This document shows, piece by piece, positions 10,677-22,929 of a stretch of DNA of 64,000 nucleotides. The position numbers and the translations under genes were made by a program. Position 1 is the first letter of the stretch, and every line of letters starts with the position of its first letter. Source of the DNA: Siphonodentalium dalli. Taxonomy: Eukaryota > Mollusca > Scaphopoda > Gadilida > Siphonodentaliidae. Location of the stretch: assembly GCA_032622095.1 (NCBI GenBank), contig CP136061.1:195220935-195284934 (forward strand), read 5' to 3'. Below the pieces are notes generated by a model. The model was given only the letters and a program-made list of their open reading frames with translations. It was not told the DNA's origin and did not search any database.

Positions 10677-10909
10677 TCTATTATATATTTTGGAACTTCT
10701 GTCTGTCTGTCCGTGTCTTGTTGACTCGAAAACTGCTTGACCAATCCGACTCAAATTTGGTATGTAGGCCTACTTTGATCCCGGGAACAATACGGGCGGG
10801 TCCAATTTGATGAGTGACCATGTCCTTGACCTTGTTCATATACGCTCATATAGGCATATTTCTTGACTGATTCTCTAAATGGCCGGACGAAGTCGGGCAC
10901 ATCAGCTAG
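10677..10909 (+). mobile_element. Short non-autonomous Helitron
   Basis: Begins TC (TCTATTATATATTTTGG) with GTCTGTCTGTCCGTGTC just inside. Ends CTAG after a short hairpin (GCCGGAC-GAA-GTCGGGC, about 10882-10898), inserted between host A (10676) and T (10910). These are the standard Helitron end rules: 5' TC, 3' CTRR, a hairpin about 10 bp from the end, A/T target. No Rep or helicase coding sequence is present. Confidence 0.8.
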
Positions 10910-11041
10910 TAATTATATATTTGTACAGGTGTCGTCCAGGGGGAAGGGGGCTGTTGCTCATGCATGGCCCCTTGCTCTGCCACCCCTGGCACTACCCAAG
11001 TATATACCCCACATTTTATCATGTGCAATATAGTGTGCTCT

Positions 11042-11485
11042 CAATCCTTCAAATAGTGTGTCTGGCATTTGCAGAATGAGGTCCCCAGAGGATGAGTTTA
11101 GTGACACTACCCCGCAGTGGGCTAGCATCACTAAATTCATCGTCTGGGGACCTCATTCTGCTTAGGCCTTATCTTCTGGGAAGTATCTATAGTATCAAAG
11201 TAACATTGTTTTTAGTACTTTTTCCCTTCAGTTCAGCTTCTATAATCCTGATTGCTGAAGATAAAATGTATTTAATCGAGGTGACTAATGGATGAACATC
11301 ACCAAACTTCAACTGGGGAACTTCAATCTGATTCCCTAGGTCTCCCATATCAGTTGATGCTTAAGCAGAATGAGGTTCCCAGAGGGTTAATTTGGTGATG
11401 CTAGCCCACCATGCGAGATAGCATCACTAAATTCACCCTCTTGGGACCTCATTTTGCAAATGACAGACACACTATTTCAGGCTAG
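11042..11485. mobile_element. Family C foldback, copy C3, with target duplication
   Basis: Ends CAATCCTTCAAATAGTG and ACTATTTCAGGCTAG. Flanking TGTGCTCT (11034-11041) and TATGCTCT (11486-11493) match at 7 of 8. Both outer foldback arms and the internal AAGATAAAATGTAT block are present. ORFs at 10958-11295 are shadows of the arms. Confidence 0.85.
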
Positions 11486-11658
11486 TATGCTCTTATAAGG
11501 GAACCATAGATGACGGAAACACTGAAGGTCAAGGGGCCACAACACTTTTTGGAAAGGCACATTTCCAAATGCAAATACATGCATTCAGTATACACCAAGC
11601 AAGGGATGGGGACAAAGTCACTCAAACTCACTGCTCAGTCATCCCTGAACCAAGGACC

Positions 11659-11755
11659 AGCCTGGAGGTTTTATATTTGGAGAAGTCAGTTCTTCCTGAT
11701 TGGTTATTAGGGAGAAGTGGACTGTTATCAGGGAGAAGTATTAATCGCTGAAGTT
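11659..11755 (+). repeat. Family I dispersed repeat, copy 1
   Basis: About 97 bp shared with 24736-24838: 'GAGAAGTCA', 'ATTAGGGAGAA', 'ACTGTTATCAGGGAGAAGT' and 'GAAGTT' in the same order. Only two copies seen. Confidence 0.6.
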
Positions 11756-12089
11756 CAATTTACACCCCCACGGCACCCTTCATTGATCCAATAAGTAACA
11801 CAAGAGCCCATTTATAAAACCAATATAGTGAGTATGAACACTATTATAATCAGTACATATACTTTGCATTTGCTGTTGGGACAAATAATGCATACTGGTT
11901 TATGAGAGAGAAAGAAGTCACTTCTAAGATATACAGAATAATGGCTTCATGATTATATATAAGCCCGTTCCACTGAAATCCCGCTCCAGGGCAATCATTT
12001 TCTAAACGATTTTGGTGGTTTATATTTAAAATAAAAAACTGATTCTTGGGAAATCATGAAAATAGATTACATTTCCATATTTTTGCCCC

Positions 12090-12660
12090 CTGACATTCCG
12101 TCGGAGGACAATATAGTAATGACCCCTGTCTGTCCGTCCGTCCCTCCGGAACTTTGTCTGATCGGTATTCTAGCATTTTATGGTAAATTGTTTTTAAAAC
12201 TTGGCACATATATCAACAAGCATGGGGACATGTGCACCTGTAATTTTGAATTCGGTCGGACTCATTTTGGCAGAGTTATTTCCATTTTTCGACATAGAAT
12301 CATACATCCTGTGACGCATATTTTGTCTGAGCCTGTATTCCGCCATTTTCCAGTCAATTAAAAAAAAAAACTTGGCACATATGTCAACCAGCATGGGAAC
12401 CTGTGAACCTGTGAACCTGCGATTTTCAGTTTAGTCAGAGTTATTTTGGCAGAGTTATTACCATTTATCAACATAGAATTGTACATCCTGGGACGCATAT
12501 TTTCCCCCCGAGCTTGTATTCGGTCATATTCCAGTCAATTTCTTTTAAACTTGGCACAGATGTCAACCATCATGGGAGCCTGCATACCTGTGATTTTGAG
12601 TTCAGTTTGGAGTTATTGCCATTTTTTTTCGACATATATTTTAAAGTTATTGACCCTTTC
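12090..12660 (+). repeat. Tandem repeat, about 175-bp unit, three copies
   Basis: The word ACTTGGCACA recurs at 12199, 12370 and 12549 (spacing 171 and 179). Each unit then has TGTCAACCAGCATGGG, a CTGTGATTTTGA-like stretch, GCAGAGTTATT, CGACATAGAAT and GACGCATATTTT. A lead-in with CTGTCTGTCCGTCCGTCC precedes the array. The ORFs here (12056-12691) follow the repeat and are not supported as genes. Confidence 0.8.
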
Positions 12661-12958
12661 TCGACACATTGAAGATGTGCAACATATTTAGTAAATATGC
12701 ACTTTGTATTCTATTGGTGTAATAAATTCCTCCCACAGTTTGTAGTATAGGGATCTGAAACCCATAAATCCTTCAAACCTGCCACCTTCATCGGTCAGCG
12801 ACCTTTTTATTCAATTCAATATTGGATTGATCTTATCTTGTATTTCTGAGACATAGAATGCAGCATGTCACCTCAGAATCTTCACTTATGGACATTTTCT
12901 TTGGATGTGGCCTGTTAGATGACCATAATGAATGTTTCTATTTGCAGGAAATGATGCT

Positions 12959-13702
12959 TTAACCCTTTCATGAAGGGAGCTTCCTGAATTTTTGCGAAAA
13001 CCCTGTGCCAATGCATTCTCTTATATATGCAAGTCGACCATAGGTCGCCTCACATATATAAGAGAATGCATTGGCCTAACAAATTTTTATTATTTTTTAT
13101 AATTGTTAAAAATTGTAAGAAAAAATAAAAAAAATGATAACAAATTATTTAAGAACGTAAGAAATAATTAATACAAAATTATCGCAATTGTTAAAGAATG
13201 TAAGAAAAAATGATGAAATTGTTAAAGAATGTAAGAAAAATTGATAAAAATTGTTAGGCCAATGCATTCTCTTATAAATGCGAGGTGACCTATCGTTGAC
13301 TCGCATATATATAGAGGATCTCAAACGAGTTACTATTTTATACAGAATTTATCAACCGAGTTCACTAAATTCGATTTGAGCCGAGGTTTACCAAGGCTCA
13401 AATAGAATTTAGTGGACGAGGTTGATAAATTACATATAAAATAGAACGAGTTTGAGATACTTTTTATCACATGATCATATAATCGCTAAAATTTTATCGA
13501 AATCAACAATTAACTGCAGCCCGCGATCATTGTCCCAAAGAGCAGCGTGACGTCATTGCATGCGACGATATTACACGTGTCTATTACGCTCGAATATTAC
13601 ATCGGAAAATAGTGCTAATCATGTGATAAAAGAGATTCTCAGAATGCATTGACACAGGGTCTTAATGTTGTGCCAGCGCAGCTCCCGTCATGTAAGGGTT
13701 AA
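12959..13702. mobile_element. Family B element, copy B5, carrying a nested insertion
   Basis: TTAA at 12959-12962 and 13699-13702; ends CCCTTTCATGAAGGGAGC and GCTCCCGTCATGTAAGGG. Hairpin 1 is intact. The spacer is an expanded tandem of TTGTTAAAGAATGTAAGAAA-like units. Hairpin 2 is interrupted near 13310 by foreign sequence and resumes at AGAATGCATTGACACAGGG (13641). Confidence 0.85.
13311..13640. mobile_element. Foldback insertion K1 inside B5
   Basis: Contains an inverted repeat with about 70-bp arms: GATCTCAAACGAGTTACTAT (13317 onward) pairs with ATAGAACGAGTTTGAGATAC (about 13442-13465). A second pair follows, TTTTATCACATGAT (near 13465) with ATCATGTGATAAAA (near 13619). Lies where B hairpin 2 should continue. 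Exact ends and target duplication are unclear. Confidence 0.65.
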
Positions 13703-14968
13703 TTAAAGTTGAACATGCCTGATTGACCTTTGTTCCCTATTTTCATCCAAGAAACACAGCCTTTATGTTATGATGTATACTAATTGAATTGGAAGTTATT
13801 TAATTGTGCCCAGACAAAAAAATCAATAAAAATCTCTGAATAATGCCTGGTTCTCATACAAAATTAATATAGATTGTCATCAGTTGTCAATGTTACAGCA
13901 ATAAAAAAGAATTGTGCCTAATTAAAATTCTTGGTATGAAAGCTAATGAATGGGTTAATTATTTTTGTTAATTTGAATTGATGCTATATGTAAATAAATC
14001 CTACTTGTATATTCAGGTTGAGTGTTTAAACTATAAAGTGTTTTACTAATGCACCTTCACACTAAAATAGATAAATTTAGACCTAAGATACTTTGTCTCC
14101 TTCAAAAAAACACTTTTCAACAAAGCAGAAGACAGAAGCTCTCCATCTGTCACTGAGCACATGACATTGGATTAGTCTATTATTGGATAGGGGTGTGCAG
14201 TCATGCTTGTGAGCTCCTGTGGTCAGCTTGTGTTTATGTCTGTCAGCCAGTCCACTAATGATTGGGAGTAAATTGACAGTTAACCTCATGCCATCTTGAT
14301 CGAATTATGGTCCTTTTTGTTGGGGCTTTTTCAATTTGAATCACTTGGTCTTCACAAGAAGGAATTATTTCACACTGGGAGCATCAATGAAGTTGATATG
14401 GATTTTACACTGAATGCAACGCATGCTGCTTGTCTTGTGCTGGTCTATGTTATTATTTCTCTGCCTGTCAATTCTAGTTTCTAATTAGGCGGGTAGTTTA
14501 AATTAATAAAACTTAGTGTTTGTTAGACGGCATTCAACTGTCTAGGATTTTTTTTACACATGTGATAGACAAACATTCTTATTTTCCTAATGGATTTCAA
14601 TGGTGGATATATATTCCCTTGTTTGTTTGGAGACTTGAAAATACATACCTGGTATACATGTGGGTGCTAGCTGCATTTTCTGTGATCTGACCTCTCAGGA
14701 TGTATGTCTGCATAATTGGGTAAGTTGTTGACTTTTTCAATTGGTTTGTTATTATAAAAGTGTTTTTTCTGGTGACTACCATACTTTTGAATGGAGATTT
14801 ACATGAAATCTATAGTTAAAAAGTTACGAAGTCTTGCATGTCTGAGGCTGTGCCAGAGAGTTGCTTCGATATGATGTATGGATATTATAAAATCAGTTTG
14901 ATATTTTTCTTATGATTGTGCTTGTGTTTTTATTTTTATTCTAGTTTAAAGGCACTCAATGCCTTCGA
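13703..14968. other. Uninterpreted AT-rich stretch
   Basis: ORFs at 14083-14782 are short with no recognised motif. No repeat family identified. Confidence 0.45.
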
Positions 14969-15429
14969 AGTGGGTTCATACAAAATAACATGAAAGTAGG
15001 TAAAACAGATCACCAAGACAATTATAATGTAGTACATGAAAAGTAACATTTTGCATGTCAAAGCCAGTGTTATGTAAACATTACTGTTACAGTGAAATAA
15101 ACGATTGAAGTCCAATTAATCAAAAAAATATCAATGTCTAAAAACAACTTGATGGTAAACATTGGCAAAGGTAAACAAAGCATTGAAAAATTGGAAAAAT
15201 ATTCAGACTAAAATATTTGAACTAAAATATTTGAACTTCATTACGCAATTAGCAATAATTGTTTACAAATCACTGTAACAATTTTGTTTACATAACATTG
15301 ATTTCAACATGCAATATTTCGTGCTTGAACTATCAATAATAAATAGAAGAATAAGTTATCTATTTCTCCATGTTCTTCTTAGTGGTGCTCGTTTTACAGA
15401 CTTTTATATTTTTTACCCGCTGTGAGTGA
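14969..15429 (+). mobile_element. Family G TIR element, copy G2 (uninterrupted)
   Basis: Left AAGTGGGTTCATACAAAATA and right ACAGACTTTTATATTTTTTA then CCCGCTGTGAGTG are imperfect inverse repeats. The internal order of blocks matches G1. Best reference copy for the family in this window (about 461 bp). Confidence 0.75.
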
Positions 15430-18400
15430 CTTGGATCCTTTAATTTTTCAAAAGTACCATGAACTTGTATTACATGAAAAAAAAACAGTTAAAAGATGCA
15501 GATCTCTTCCCAGGGATGTTTTGGGGGTTGGTCCTGTTGTTGGGACAAAATTTTCAACAGTTGGAAATTTCAAGCCTCAAACAACCGTAATTGGAAATTT
15601 CATAGTTCAAAATTAATTGAAATTGTTCCAATAATGACAATTTCCAATTTCCAACCAAAAATCCGGTATAGTAGGGGATTTTAGATTGAAAATGTGCATT
15701 TAGTAAACCCAAGTTGCTGTTTTATTTCCAACAAGCTATTGGGTCCCATGTTGATTTATTACTTGGGATTAAATCCTTTCAAGTTGGAATGGCACTGCCA
15801 ATTTCTTCTGAGGGAAGAAAACCATTTATTTTATTGGGATCTGCCTGGATCTGCTGTAACATTGTTATGAAATTTAAGATTACTTGATGTGCTGAGCACC
15901 TTACAGCCAACAAGAATGTTGGATAGTGGGGGGAGTCACATGTAATCATCTGACCTGAGTCTTCAAACTTTCTATAAATGTATAACAAAATTTGTTTAAA
16001 TATTTATTATTACCTCAGTAAATTAATTGGAACACAAAACATTAGGATATTAAAGTTTGTGATCTACATTTAAGCTTTCTGCATATATATATACATTAAC
16101 ACTTGATGGTCTTTTCTTTGGATGGAAATTCGCTGCCAATCCACAGGCAATAAACATACCTCAAAGGGCTTTAAAAATTGATGGTCCATATAAAAGGTGA
16201 ATACACATGGGTGATATAAGTAATTGATTGATTGTGTGTCAGACGTAAGTATATTTTTTCATTAATGAGGGCACGATTTGACTAACCTTGGCTGGATAAC
16301 ATCATCATCCATGTACATAATTTCGGTCAGCTCCACACTTGTGACATTATCAATTTTAATTAATCTTTTAATGATTGCTTGTTTAGCAGCATAAATTGCC
16401 TTGCAAATGGGCTGTATTTTTGTTTATGCTGAGTAGTAGCTGACTACTGTGCTGGTCTCAACATTTTGTGACCTTCTCTTCTGATTGGCCCATGGTGTAT
16501 GTGTTTTTTAGTCCAAACAAAATATAAGTGGGCCCAAATCCAGATAAGGCCATTTCCAGTATGTTTTTCTTATGACAGAAATCTGACATTTGGGGAAAAA
16601 ATTACATATTTTTTACCGGTTTGAGCTGAGGAAGTTCCATTTTGATACCATGAAATTAGCTCAATATGCATGTTCAGTAGCCATATATTTTGTAATTATG
16701 TGATTATATCGCATGAAAAAATGAATGTCAACTATGAATTGGAAAAAATACAGCGGAAATACAGAATCCATATTAGGTAAATGCACATTGCCCTTTTCAT
16801 TCATTGTCTGGAAAAATGGGAGAAGAATTTATTGTGACAGCAAGCATGATGCAGTTTGTTTACCAGAGTCTTTAGCTTATCCATTTGGCTGCTTGCTATA
16901 CATCCACCTTGAATACAGACGTACCTGTAAAATGTCACGCTGTGTGCTTATGTCCATACTGAGTATGGACCAACTTCAACACCCTAGCAGTTGGCCATAT
17001 TTTATAACTGAAACTTAGAAATTAATGCCTCGCAACCAGTGTATTTCAACATTAGAAACAGTGTACTGTAAGTATGATGATACAAGATATTGTATGGTAT
17101 AATAGCCTTAGTAATACCACAGTTAGTATTAAGATTTTCATGATATTCCCTTTATATATATTTACTGTAAAGTGGCCATAAATTCAAGGGCGCACATGAC
17201 ACATTCAACATTGAAGAGGTAAAAGTCTTAAGATGATGAACTTTGACAAAACAATTGCCTACCAAATAGACTTTTCTCTAAATCCCGTACCAGTATATGG
17301 AGTGTTGTACTTTAATATACATGTACATAGTCCGTACAGTATACTGAAGTATAGTAGTAGTACTTACACATATTGCCCAAGTACACTTTGTCCTATTGAT
17401 CAGTTGTGGATGTAACAATAGGCTACAGTATCTACATTGTCTGTATTCAGTTCAGCATTAGATACTATTTATCCCAGCACAATTCCCTGGGTTTGGGTGC
17501 CCTGTTACAGTGTTACTTTATGAATGTGTCCAATCCATATCAGGATACAAGAAGCTCCATTGAGAAGAATATAATCTAGTGAACATTTATCGATCAGGGC
17601 TTCGAGGATGTAACTGCTAGGTACAGAGTTGATTAACCCATAAATTCTCCAATGAATGTCTGTTTTGAATTGCAAATTAGTGGTGTACGTGCTCCTGAAT
17701 GATTTACAAATGTAGATTTCCATTAAGAACTCATTGGGATTCCACAAGCCTCTGTGGTGTAAAGTAATCCTATAATTCATTCATAGATTAAGGTGGAGAA
17801 GTATTGGTAAAGTCTATTAGTTTTCATTTTTGATGGCAATGCTTTCATGAGGATGGCCTACATGTATATGTATATTGGACCCATGAAAAAACTATCAAAT
17901 GTAGAGTGGGGTAAAACAAATTCAGATGAGGTTATCTATTTTTACAAATTACAGGTTTAAATACTAGTAGCTCATGTAAACATTTGTAGATATAATTTAT
18001 ATATCACATGAAACCCCTATTATATCCTTAAAAAGCCATTACATATTTCCTTGTATCACATACTAGTAGTGTATATATCACTAGTGACTAATAAGCACGT
18101 GCTTCCTACCAATTTGTCAGCGCGTCAATAAAATTACTTTACAGTGATTAGGTGGATTAATACTATTTTGAAAAGCCGCGCATGACATCAAAACCAGACA
18201 ATACAAAATGATTGATTTGTTCTTCAAAGTTAAATTCTTGTCCAACCTCGTTGCACTAACGAAAATAGACACAAAAAACAGAGGTCAAATGGGGGACTAT
18301 ATTTTTCATTGCAATCCTGAGGGCGCAATACTGTCGCAAATGGTTGTGAATCGTCTCGGGCCAACGATGTAAATGTATGCATTTTTTACCTTCTTTTAAG

Positions 18401-18470
18401 GAATTTGTTTCATTAAAAAGGCAAAAAGCTTTAGTTCTTTTCATGTGATATACATATACAAGACCTTCAA
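15430..18470. other. Long uninterpreted stretch
   Basis: Three kilobases with no confident element. 15500-15665 is rich in TTGGAAATTTC words on both strands, as is 32360-32700. ORFs at 16725-17018 and 17505-17780 (97 and 91 codons) lack motifs I know. Confidence 0.4.
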
Positions 18471-18598
18471 CTCGTTTTGTTGGGATATAAGATTTTATGA
18501 AACTCGTTTGATAAGTTTGATTCACAACGAGTCCTGGACGAGTTGTGAATCAAATTTATCAAATGAGTTTCATAAAATATTATATCCCAACATAACTC
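18471..18598. mobile_element. Foldback K2
   Basis: Arms of about 60 bp: GTTGGGATATAAGATTTTAT with ATAAAATATTATATCCCAAC, through GATTCACAACGAG / CGAGTTGTGAATC, around a CCTGGA centre near 18533. No clear target duplication. ORFs 18256-18630 are by-products. Confidence 0.7.
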
Positions 18599-18940
18599 TT
18601 TGGAGATGCTTTATATCTACCAATATTTAAATGGGCATGTTGATGCTGAATATTGTAGATTTCCTCAACCCTCAAATATTTTTGAGTTTGCAAACTATGT
18701 GTATTGATATATTTTATATCCATGGCCATTTTGATAAGAAATTTGAATTTATTCACCATCACAGGAAACAATAAACATATACATACTACTGATTCAGTGT
18801 TTCCATCCATTCTGAGTTACATGTTCATCAAAATTCAACTGTCCATCATCAAGTCAATTAGGCAAAATTAGTGAAGCGTGTACAAAAATGTCAAATTTTT
18901 TGGGATTGTTATGTAGATATATTAAATAGGTCTGAAGATG

Positions 18941-19023
18941 AAGTTGGTTCATGTGAAATAACATAAATTTTATATAAGTCTGTAAACAACTCTCATCAAC
19001 TAGTACATGTAAAAGTAGATGTA
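18941..19023 (+). mobile_element. Family G left-end fragment, copy G3
   Basis: AAGTTGGTTCATGTGAAATA and the following ATATAAGTCTGTAAACAAC match the G left end. It breaks off where A6 is inserted, and only a short doubtful remnant lies beyond A6. Confidence 0.6.
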
Positions 19024-19206
19024 CAGCAATACCCGAAGTATATAACCCTTTAGCCACAGCAGAATTATGGGTAATTTTTCAGGATTTAGTCGGAAAATGG
19101 CGAGAGCTTTCCGATGAATGGCAACAAGCCATATTTCCGACTAAATCCTGAAAAGTTACCCATAATTCTGCTGTGGGTAAGGAGTCTATTATTTAGGGCA
19201 TTACTG
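19024..19206. mobile_element. Family A foldback, copy A6
   Basis: TA on both sides. The left outer arm is the CCCGAAGTATAT subtype while the right is the ATTATTTAGGGC subtype, so the arms differ more than in most copies. The left inner arm is truncated (GGAAAATGGCGAGAGC). Confidence 0.88.
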
Positions 19207-20339
19207 TATGTGCATGAACAAACTATCATTTCTTATTGAAATAGCCATGTTACGATTGGAATGGCACATTGAGATGTCCCTCAACTCAGATCAAGTTTAA
19301 AAATCAGTCCTGATTTTCTCCAATGCCCAGTTCGAACCTGCGCAACCTTGTCTCGCCCAGACTGCGATGATGGTATTCAGTTAGAACCAGCTCTTATGGA
19401 AAGAGTCATAATCATAGTCTTACATTTAATCTCTTTCGCTGCTAAATGACTTTATGACGTCATGTGCTGGGCTGTTGACATTATTGCTATTTTCCAGTGG
19501 GAAAATATAATGGGAATATCACAAGAACCATAAACTGACTCAGTTGAAAGGCTATTATCGTTCAAAATCGTGGAACATCATACATTGTTTGAAACTTCGA
19601 GATACACTTATTCCGATGCACCAATCGCTGAGTTCCAGTTATGTATAATGGCCTGCTGCTAGTGTGCCGAAGTAGGTCGGAAGTACCTACTGACCATATA
19701 CCGGTAGCACATGGCATGCACTTTTACAGACGTCTTTAATAGCAGCCAAGAGGTTAATATACACATATACATATTACAGTGGGTCTATATTTATATTGAA
19801 ATGCACCCACCAGGATATAATATAATTCTACTTGATAAGGAAGCTTCTGGTAGATATTGCCTTAATTATCCAGCAACATTTCATTGCACAATTGCCTTGT
19901 GCCTGGTGATATAAAAGCTGTACTCCTTTGAAGATCATCAGCCAATATTGAACAGTATTTCCTATCATTCCCAGGAGAAAACCGATGACTTTTATTGCAT
20001 TAGGGTGTATATCATAATAGGCGGAAATGTATTGTTGAAATAAATTGGATATCTGCGATTAATGTCCACAGTATGATTGAATGCAAGTGTCCCTTTAATT
20101 AAAGAAGATATAGAGAAAATGCGAGATCGTATTACAGATTTACCTTGTATAACATACCACTCAAATTGTTGGGTTTATAATAGGATCCATATAATTTGAG
20201 GGCTACTGTGTATTAATTACCAAATTGGGCTAACTATCTCAGGCACTAAATATCTGTTATGTTATCCAGTAAATTACGTTGGTAGTGGGTGGTTTGTTTC
20301 ATATAATTCTAATACACTAATGAATACAAACCCTACTAT
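19207..20339. other. Uninterpreted stretch
   Basis: No element identified. A GTTCGAACCTGCG patch near 19332 resembles an inverted tRNA B-box but lacks the rest of a tRNA. Confidence 0.4.
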
Positions 20340-20655
20340 GTTCACTTTGTCCTCAGAGAGTGAATTTAGTAATGACGCGACACAACATTCGATCATTCAT
20401 TGTGTCGTCTGCCAGAGAAACTAAACTGATAAAGAAAAAGAAACTTTCTAAAGAAGTTTCTAAAGAAACTAAAAAACCTGTTAGAATGATATAAATAAAG
20501 ATACTTTCCAGAAATGATGAGGCCTAAGCAGAATGAGGTCCCCAGAGGGTGAATTTAGTCACGTTATTAATCTGCTGTGCTGGGTAGTGTCACTAAGTTC
20601 ACTATCTGGGGAACTCATTCCGCAAATGTCAGGCACCAACATTTATTTAATACAG
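20340..20655. mobile_element. Family C divergent subfamily, copy C4
   Basis: Right half has GCAGAATGAGGTCCCCAGAG and the inverse CTGGGGAACTCATTCCGCAA, ending GTCAGGCACCAA. The left half is decayed (TCCTCAGAGAGTGAATTTAG). The internal block AAACTTTCTAAAGAA/ACTAAAAAACCTGTT is shared with C9 (35569), not with C1-C3. Confidence 0.7.
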
Positions 20656-20698
20656 TGACATTGTACAGTATTATCTCTTCTGTAAGCAAGATAACTGG

Positions 20699-20926
20699 GT
20701 CGTGGCCATATTGGATTCTTCCAGCTCCGTTTTGTGGTTTCAGAGATTCTTCCAGCCCCTGTTCCATAGTTTTAGTGCTACTTGTCAAAGTTTTGGAGTA
20801 GCATTTCCATATATGGAGCTTTTGAATTATTCATGACTTCCATGTATGGAATGCATGCTACTCCAAATCTTTGACCCGTAACACCAAAACCACGGAACCG
20901 GACCTGGTGGATCCAATATGGCCACG
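20699..20926. repeat. Foldback L
   Basis: Imperfect arms: GTGGCCATATTGGATTCTTC (20702 onward) with ATCCAATATGGCCAC (to 20925), and inward TTTGGAGTAGCATTTCCATA with GCATGCTACTCCAAATCTTT. Arms are about 100 bp and about 80% complementary, so it is an old inverted repeat. Confidence 0.7.
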
Positions 20927-22147
20927 AATTAGTGATAGGGCGTATTCTTTAAATACATTTATAATATGTTTGAACAATCTTGTCCCGATTGACGAGGGAG
21001 ACAATGAAATTCAGTGGAACACCAAAATGCAATTAAAGTTACCAAGCTTCCTAAGCAGTAGATGACTGACTTTTATTGATGCCTCATTGCTGGCAGGGAT
21101 AAAATAGCATTGATTTTTCTCCCAGGACGCCTGACTATCCCATCTTTTTTTATTTGTTCGGACAAAACATTCTCATTATGTCTTTGATGACACCAAGCAA
21201 AAAATGTCTGGCAATTATTTGACAAATATTGGACTATTGAGATTACTTTTCAGCCCAGTCATTGTCATTCCATCGGTCACCCACATCCCTCTGACCTAAA
21301 TGCTTTAGGGTTGACAGGGTTCAGAGTTTTATTGATGGTATATTAAAGTCAGAAATGAATTGAATTGATATTTAATTTAACAATTTTGCACCACATACAT
21401 GCATGTGAACAACTTTCATGCTTTTGAATTTGCTGCTTGTGTCTAGCTGTTACAGTGACATACATGTATACTTTTCAAATCTTGATAAAATAAACCTAGT
21501 ACATGTAACGGCACACTTTAGTCATGTTCAGTGATAAAATTTACCGACTATATAGCCCCCCTACTTGGATATGGTCAATAGCAAATTTAATACATATTGA
21601 TATCTATGTACTTCAGTAACAATTTAGTAGTTTTCAGACATTTGTTCTTGCATGATGCCACATTTAGACACACTGCCCCCCCCCCCCCCCATCCCAATAT
21701 TCTAACTTTCAGTTTTCACACACCTGTATTTTGAGTTGGATGTACTTCAAAGTCACGAAAACTCCCACTCGAATACCTGCTAAAATTATCACCTAGGATC
21801 AACCTTTATACTTCTAAATTAAACAAGTCCCTCATATGGCAACAGGTAAACAAACTAAATCTGTTGCTAATTTTGGTACGTTTTTTCTTCAGTCTCAACA
21901 TATTTCCCACCAAACACCTTCTTACGATGAATTCTTTTGCATCTCAATTGGTCCATTTGTTATGTTTGTTAAGTGATTTGGGGAGGATTTTTTTTCTAAA
22001 ATTGGGTCTTACGCAGGCTCAGGTTTCCTTCTAAACAATTTGGATTCATAACAGCACATGCCAAGATTGTAATCCCCCTTCAAATGTTGTTAATATTGGC
22101 ATTGGCTGAGCTGTGAACATCATTAGATTTAAAGTGACCCCATGTAC
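20927..22147. other. Uninterpreted stretch with a C homopolymer
   Basis: 15 consecutive C at 21676-21690. No gene or family member recognised. Confidence 0.45.
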
Positions 22148-22367
22148 TCGCAGTGGGTAAATGTGAAAAAAATAAATAAGTCTGTAAAAACATCACTACA
22201 AAGAATAACATGGAGAAATCTCAAGACTTTCAGTAATGCCTTAAATAATTGGAAATATGGCTTGTTGCCATTCATCGGAAATCCATAATTCTGCTGTGGT
22301 TAAGGAGTCGATTATTTAGGGCAATGTTCTTATATTCATTATTGATACCGTAGTTCTCCAATAATGA
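22148..22367 (-). mobile_element. Family G partial copy G4, inverted, interrupted by A7
   Basis: CTCGCAGTGGGTAAATGTGA is the G right end read in reverse; 'aacatggagaaat' and, after A7, 'atattcattattgat' and 'gttctccaataat' continue the same element. Confidence 0.7.
22231..22326. mobile_element. Family A remnant, copy A7 (inside G4)
   Basis: Left end CAGTAATGCCTTAAATAATT, then a jump to GGAAATATGGCTTGTTGCCA, then CATAATTCTGCTGTGGTTAA to GGGCAATG. Internal deletions remove most of the stem. Confidence 0.8.
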
Positions 22368-22929
22368 AAAAAGGTAATACTTGTAGCATCATGTCATTTT
22401 GATATAAGATTAAAAGAGTTTATATGCCCAACAGTTCCCTCTCTATTTTCTTGTTATTTCTATAGAGACAGAGGAATAGAAGGTTGTATCATTGTCCATG
22501 CTCACTATATGCAGAAAGAAAAAAAGCCTCACTGATTTGAAAAAAAATAAAAGCCGCCTTCACCAATTTAAAAAAAAATTAAATTGCCCGAAAACCAAAA
22601 CCCTTTTTTTGCCTTACAATGTAGCGCCTATACTGACTGTAGTGTTAACCAAAAATTTAAACTTAATAATCATCTGATCTGTCCACTCCTCAGCGACATA
22701 ATAATTCTACTAGTACCTGTCCGATGTGACAAGTAGAAATTTCAGAACATTTTGAGTGCTTGTTTGTTCTCAGTTTTTCCTTTAGTTCTGTATGAACATG
22801 AGTCTACTTCCTTGAAAGAAATTTGCATGAAAATAATTTGCATAAAACTGCCAGATCGGCTCTCTTAATAGTTTATATTTTATATGACTATCAAATATTT
22901 TGTACTATTGATAAGCAATAATCTCTTGT
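22368..22929. other. Uninterpreted spacer
   Basis: A-rich runs at 22510-22600. No element recognised. Confidence 0.4.

Noticed and set aside
18471-18598. microRNA precursor
   Set aside because: Stem is about 60 bp and A/T-rich with transposon-like foldback form; nothing in sequence alone distinguishes a miRNA.
19290-19400. Possible tRNA or tRNA-derived SINE near GTTCGAACCTGCG
   Set aside because: Only a B-box-like patch on the minus strand; no acceptor stem, A-box or anticodon arm could be placed.
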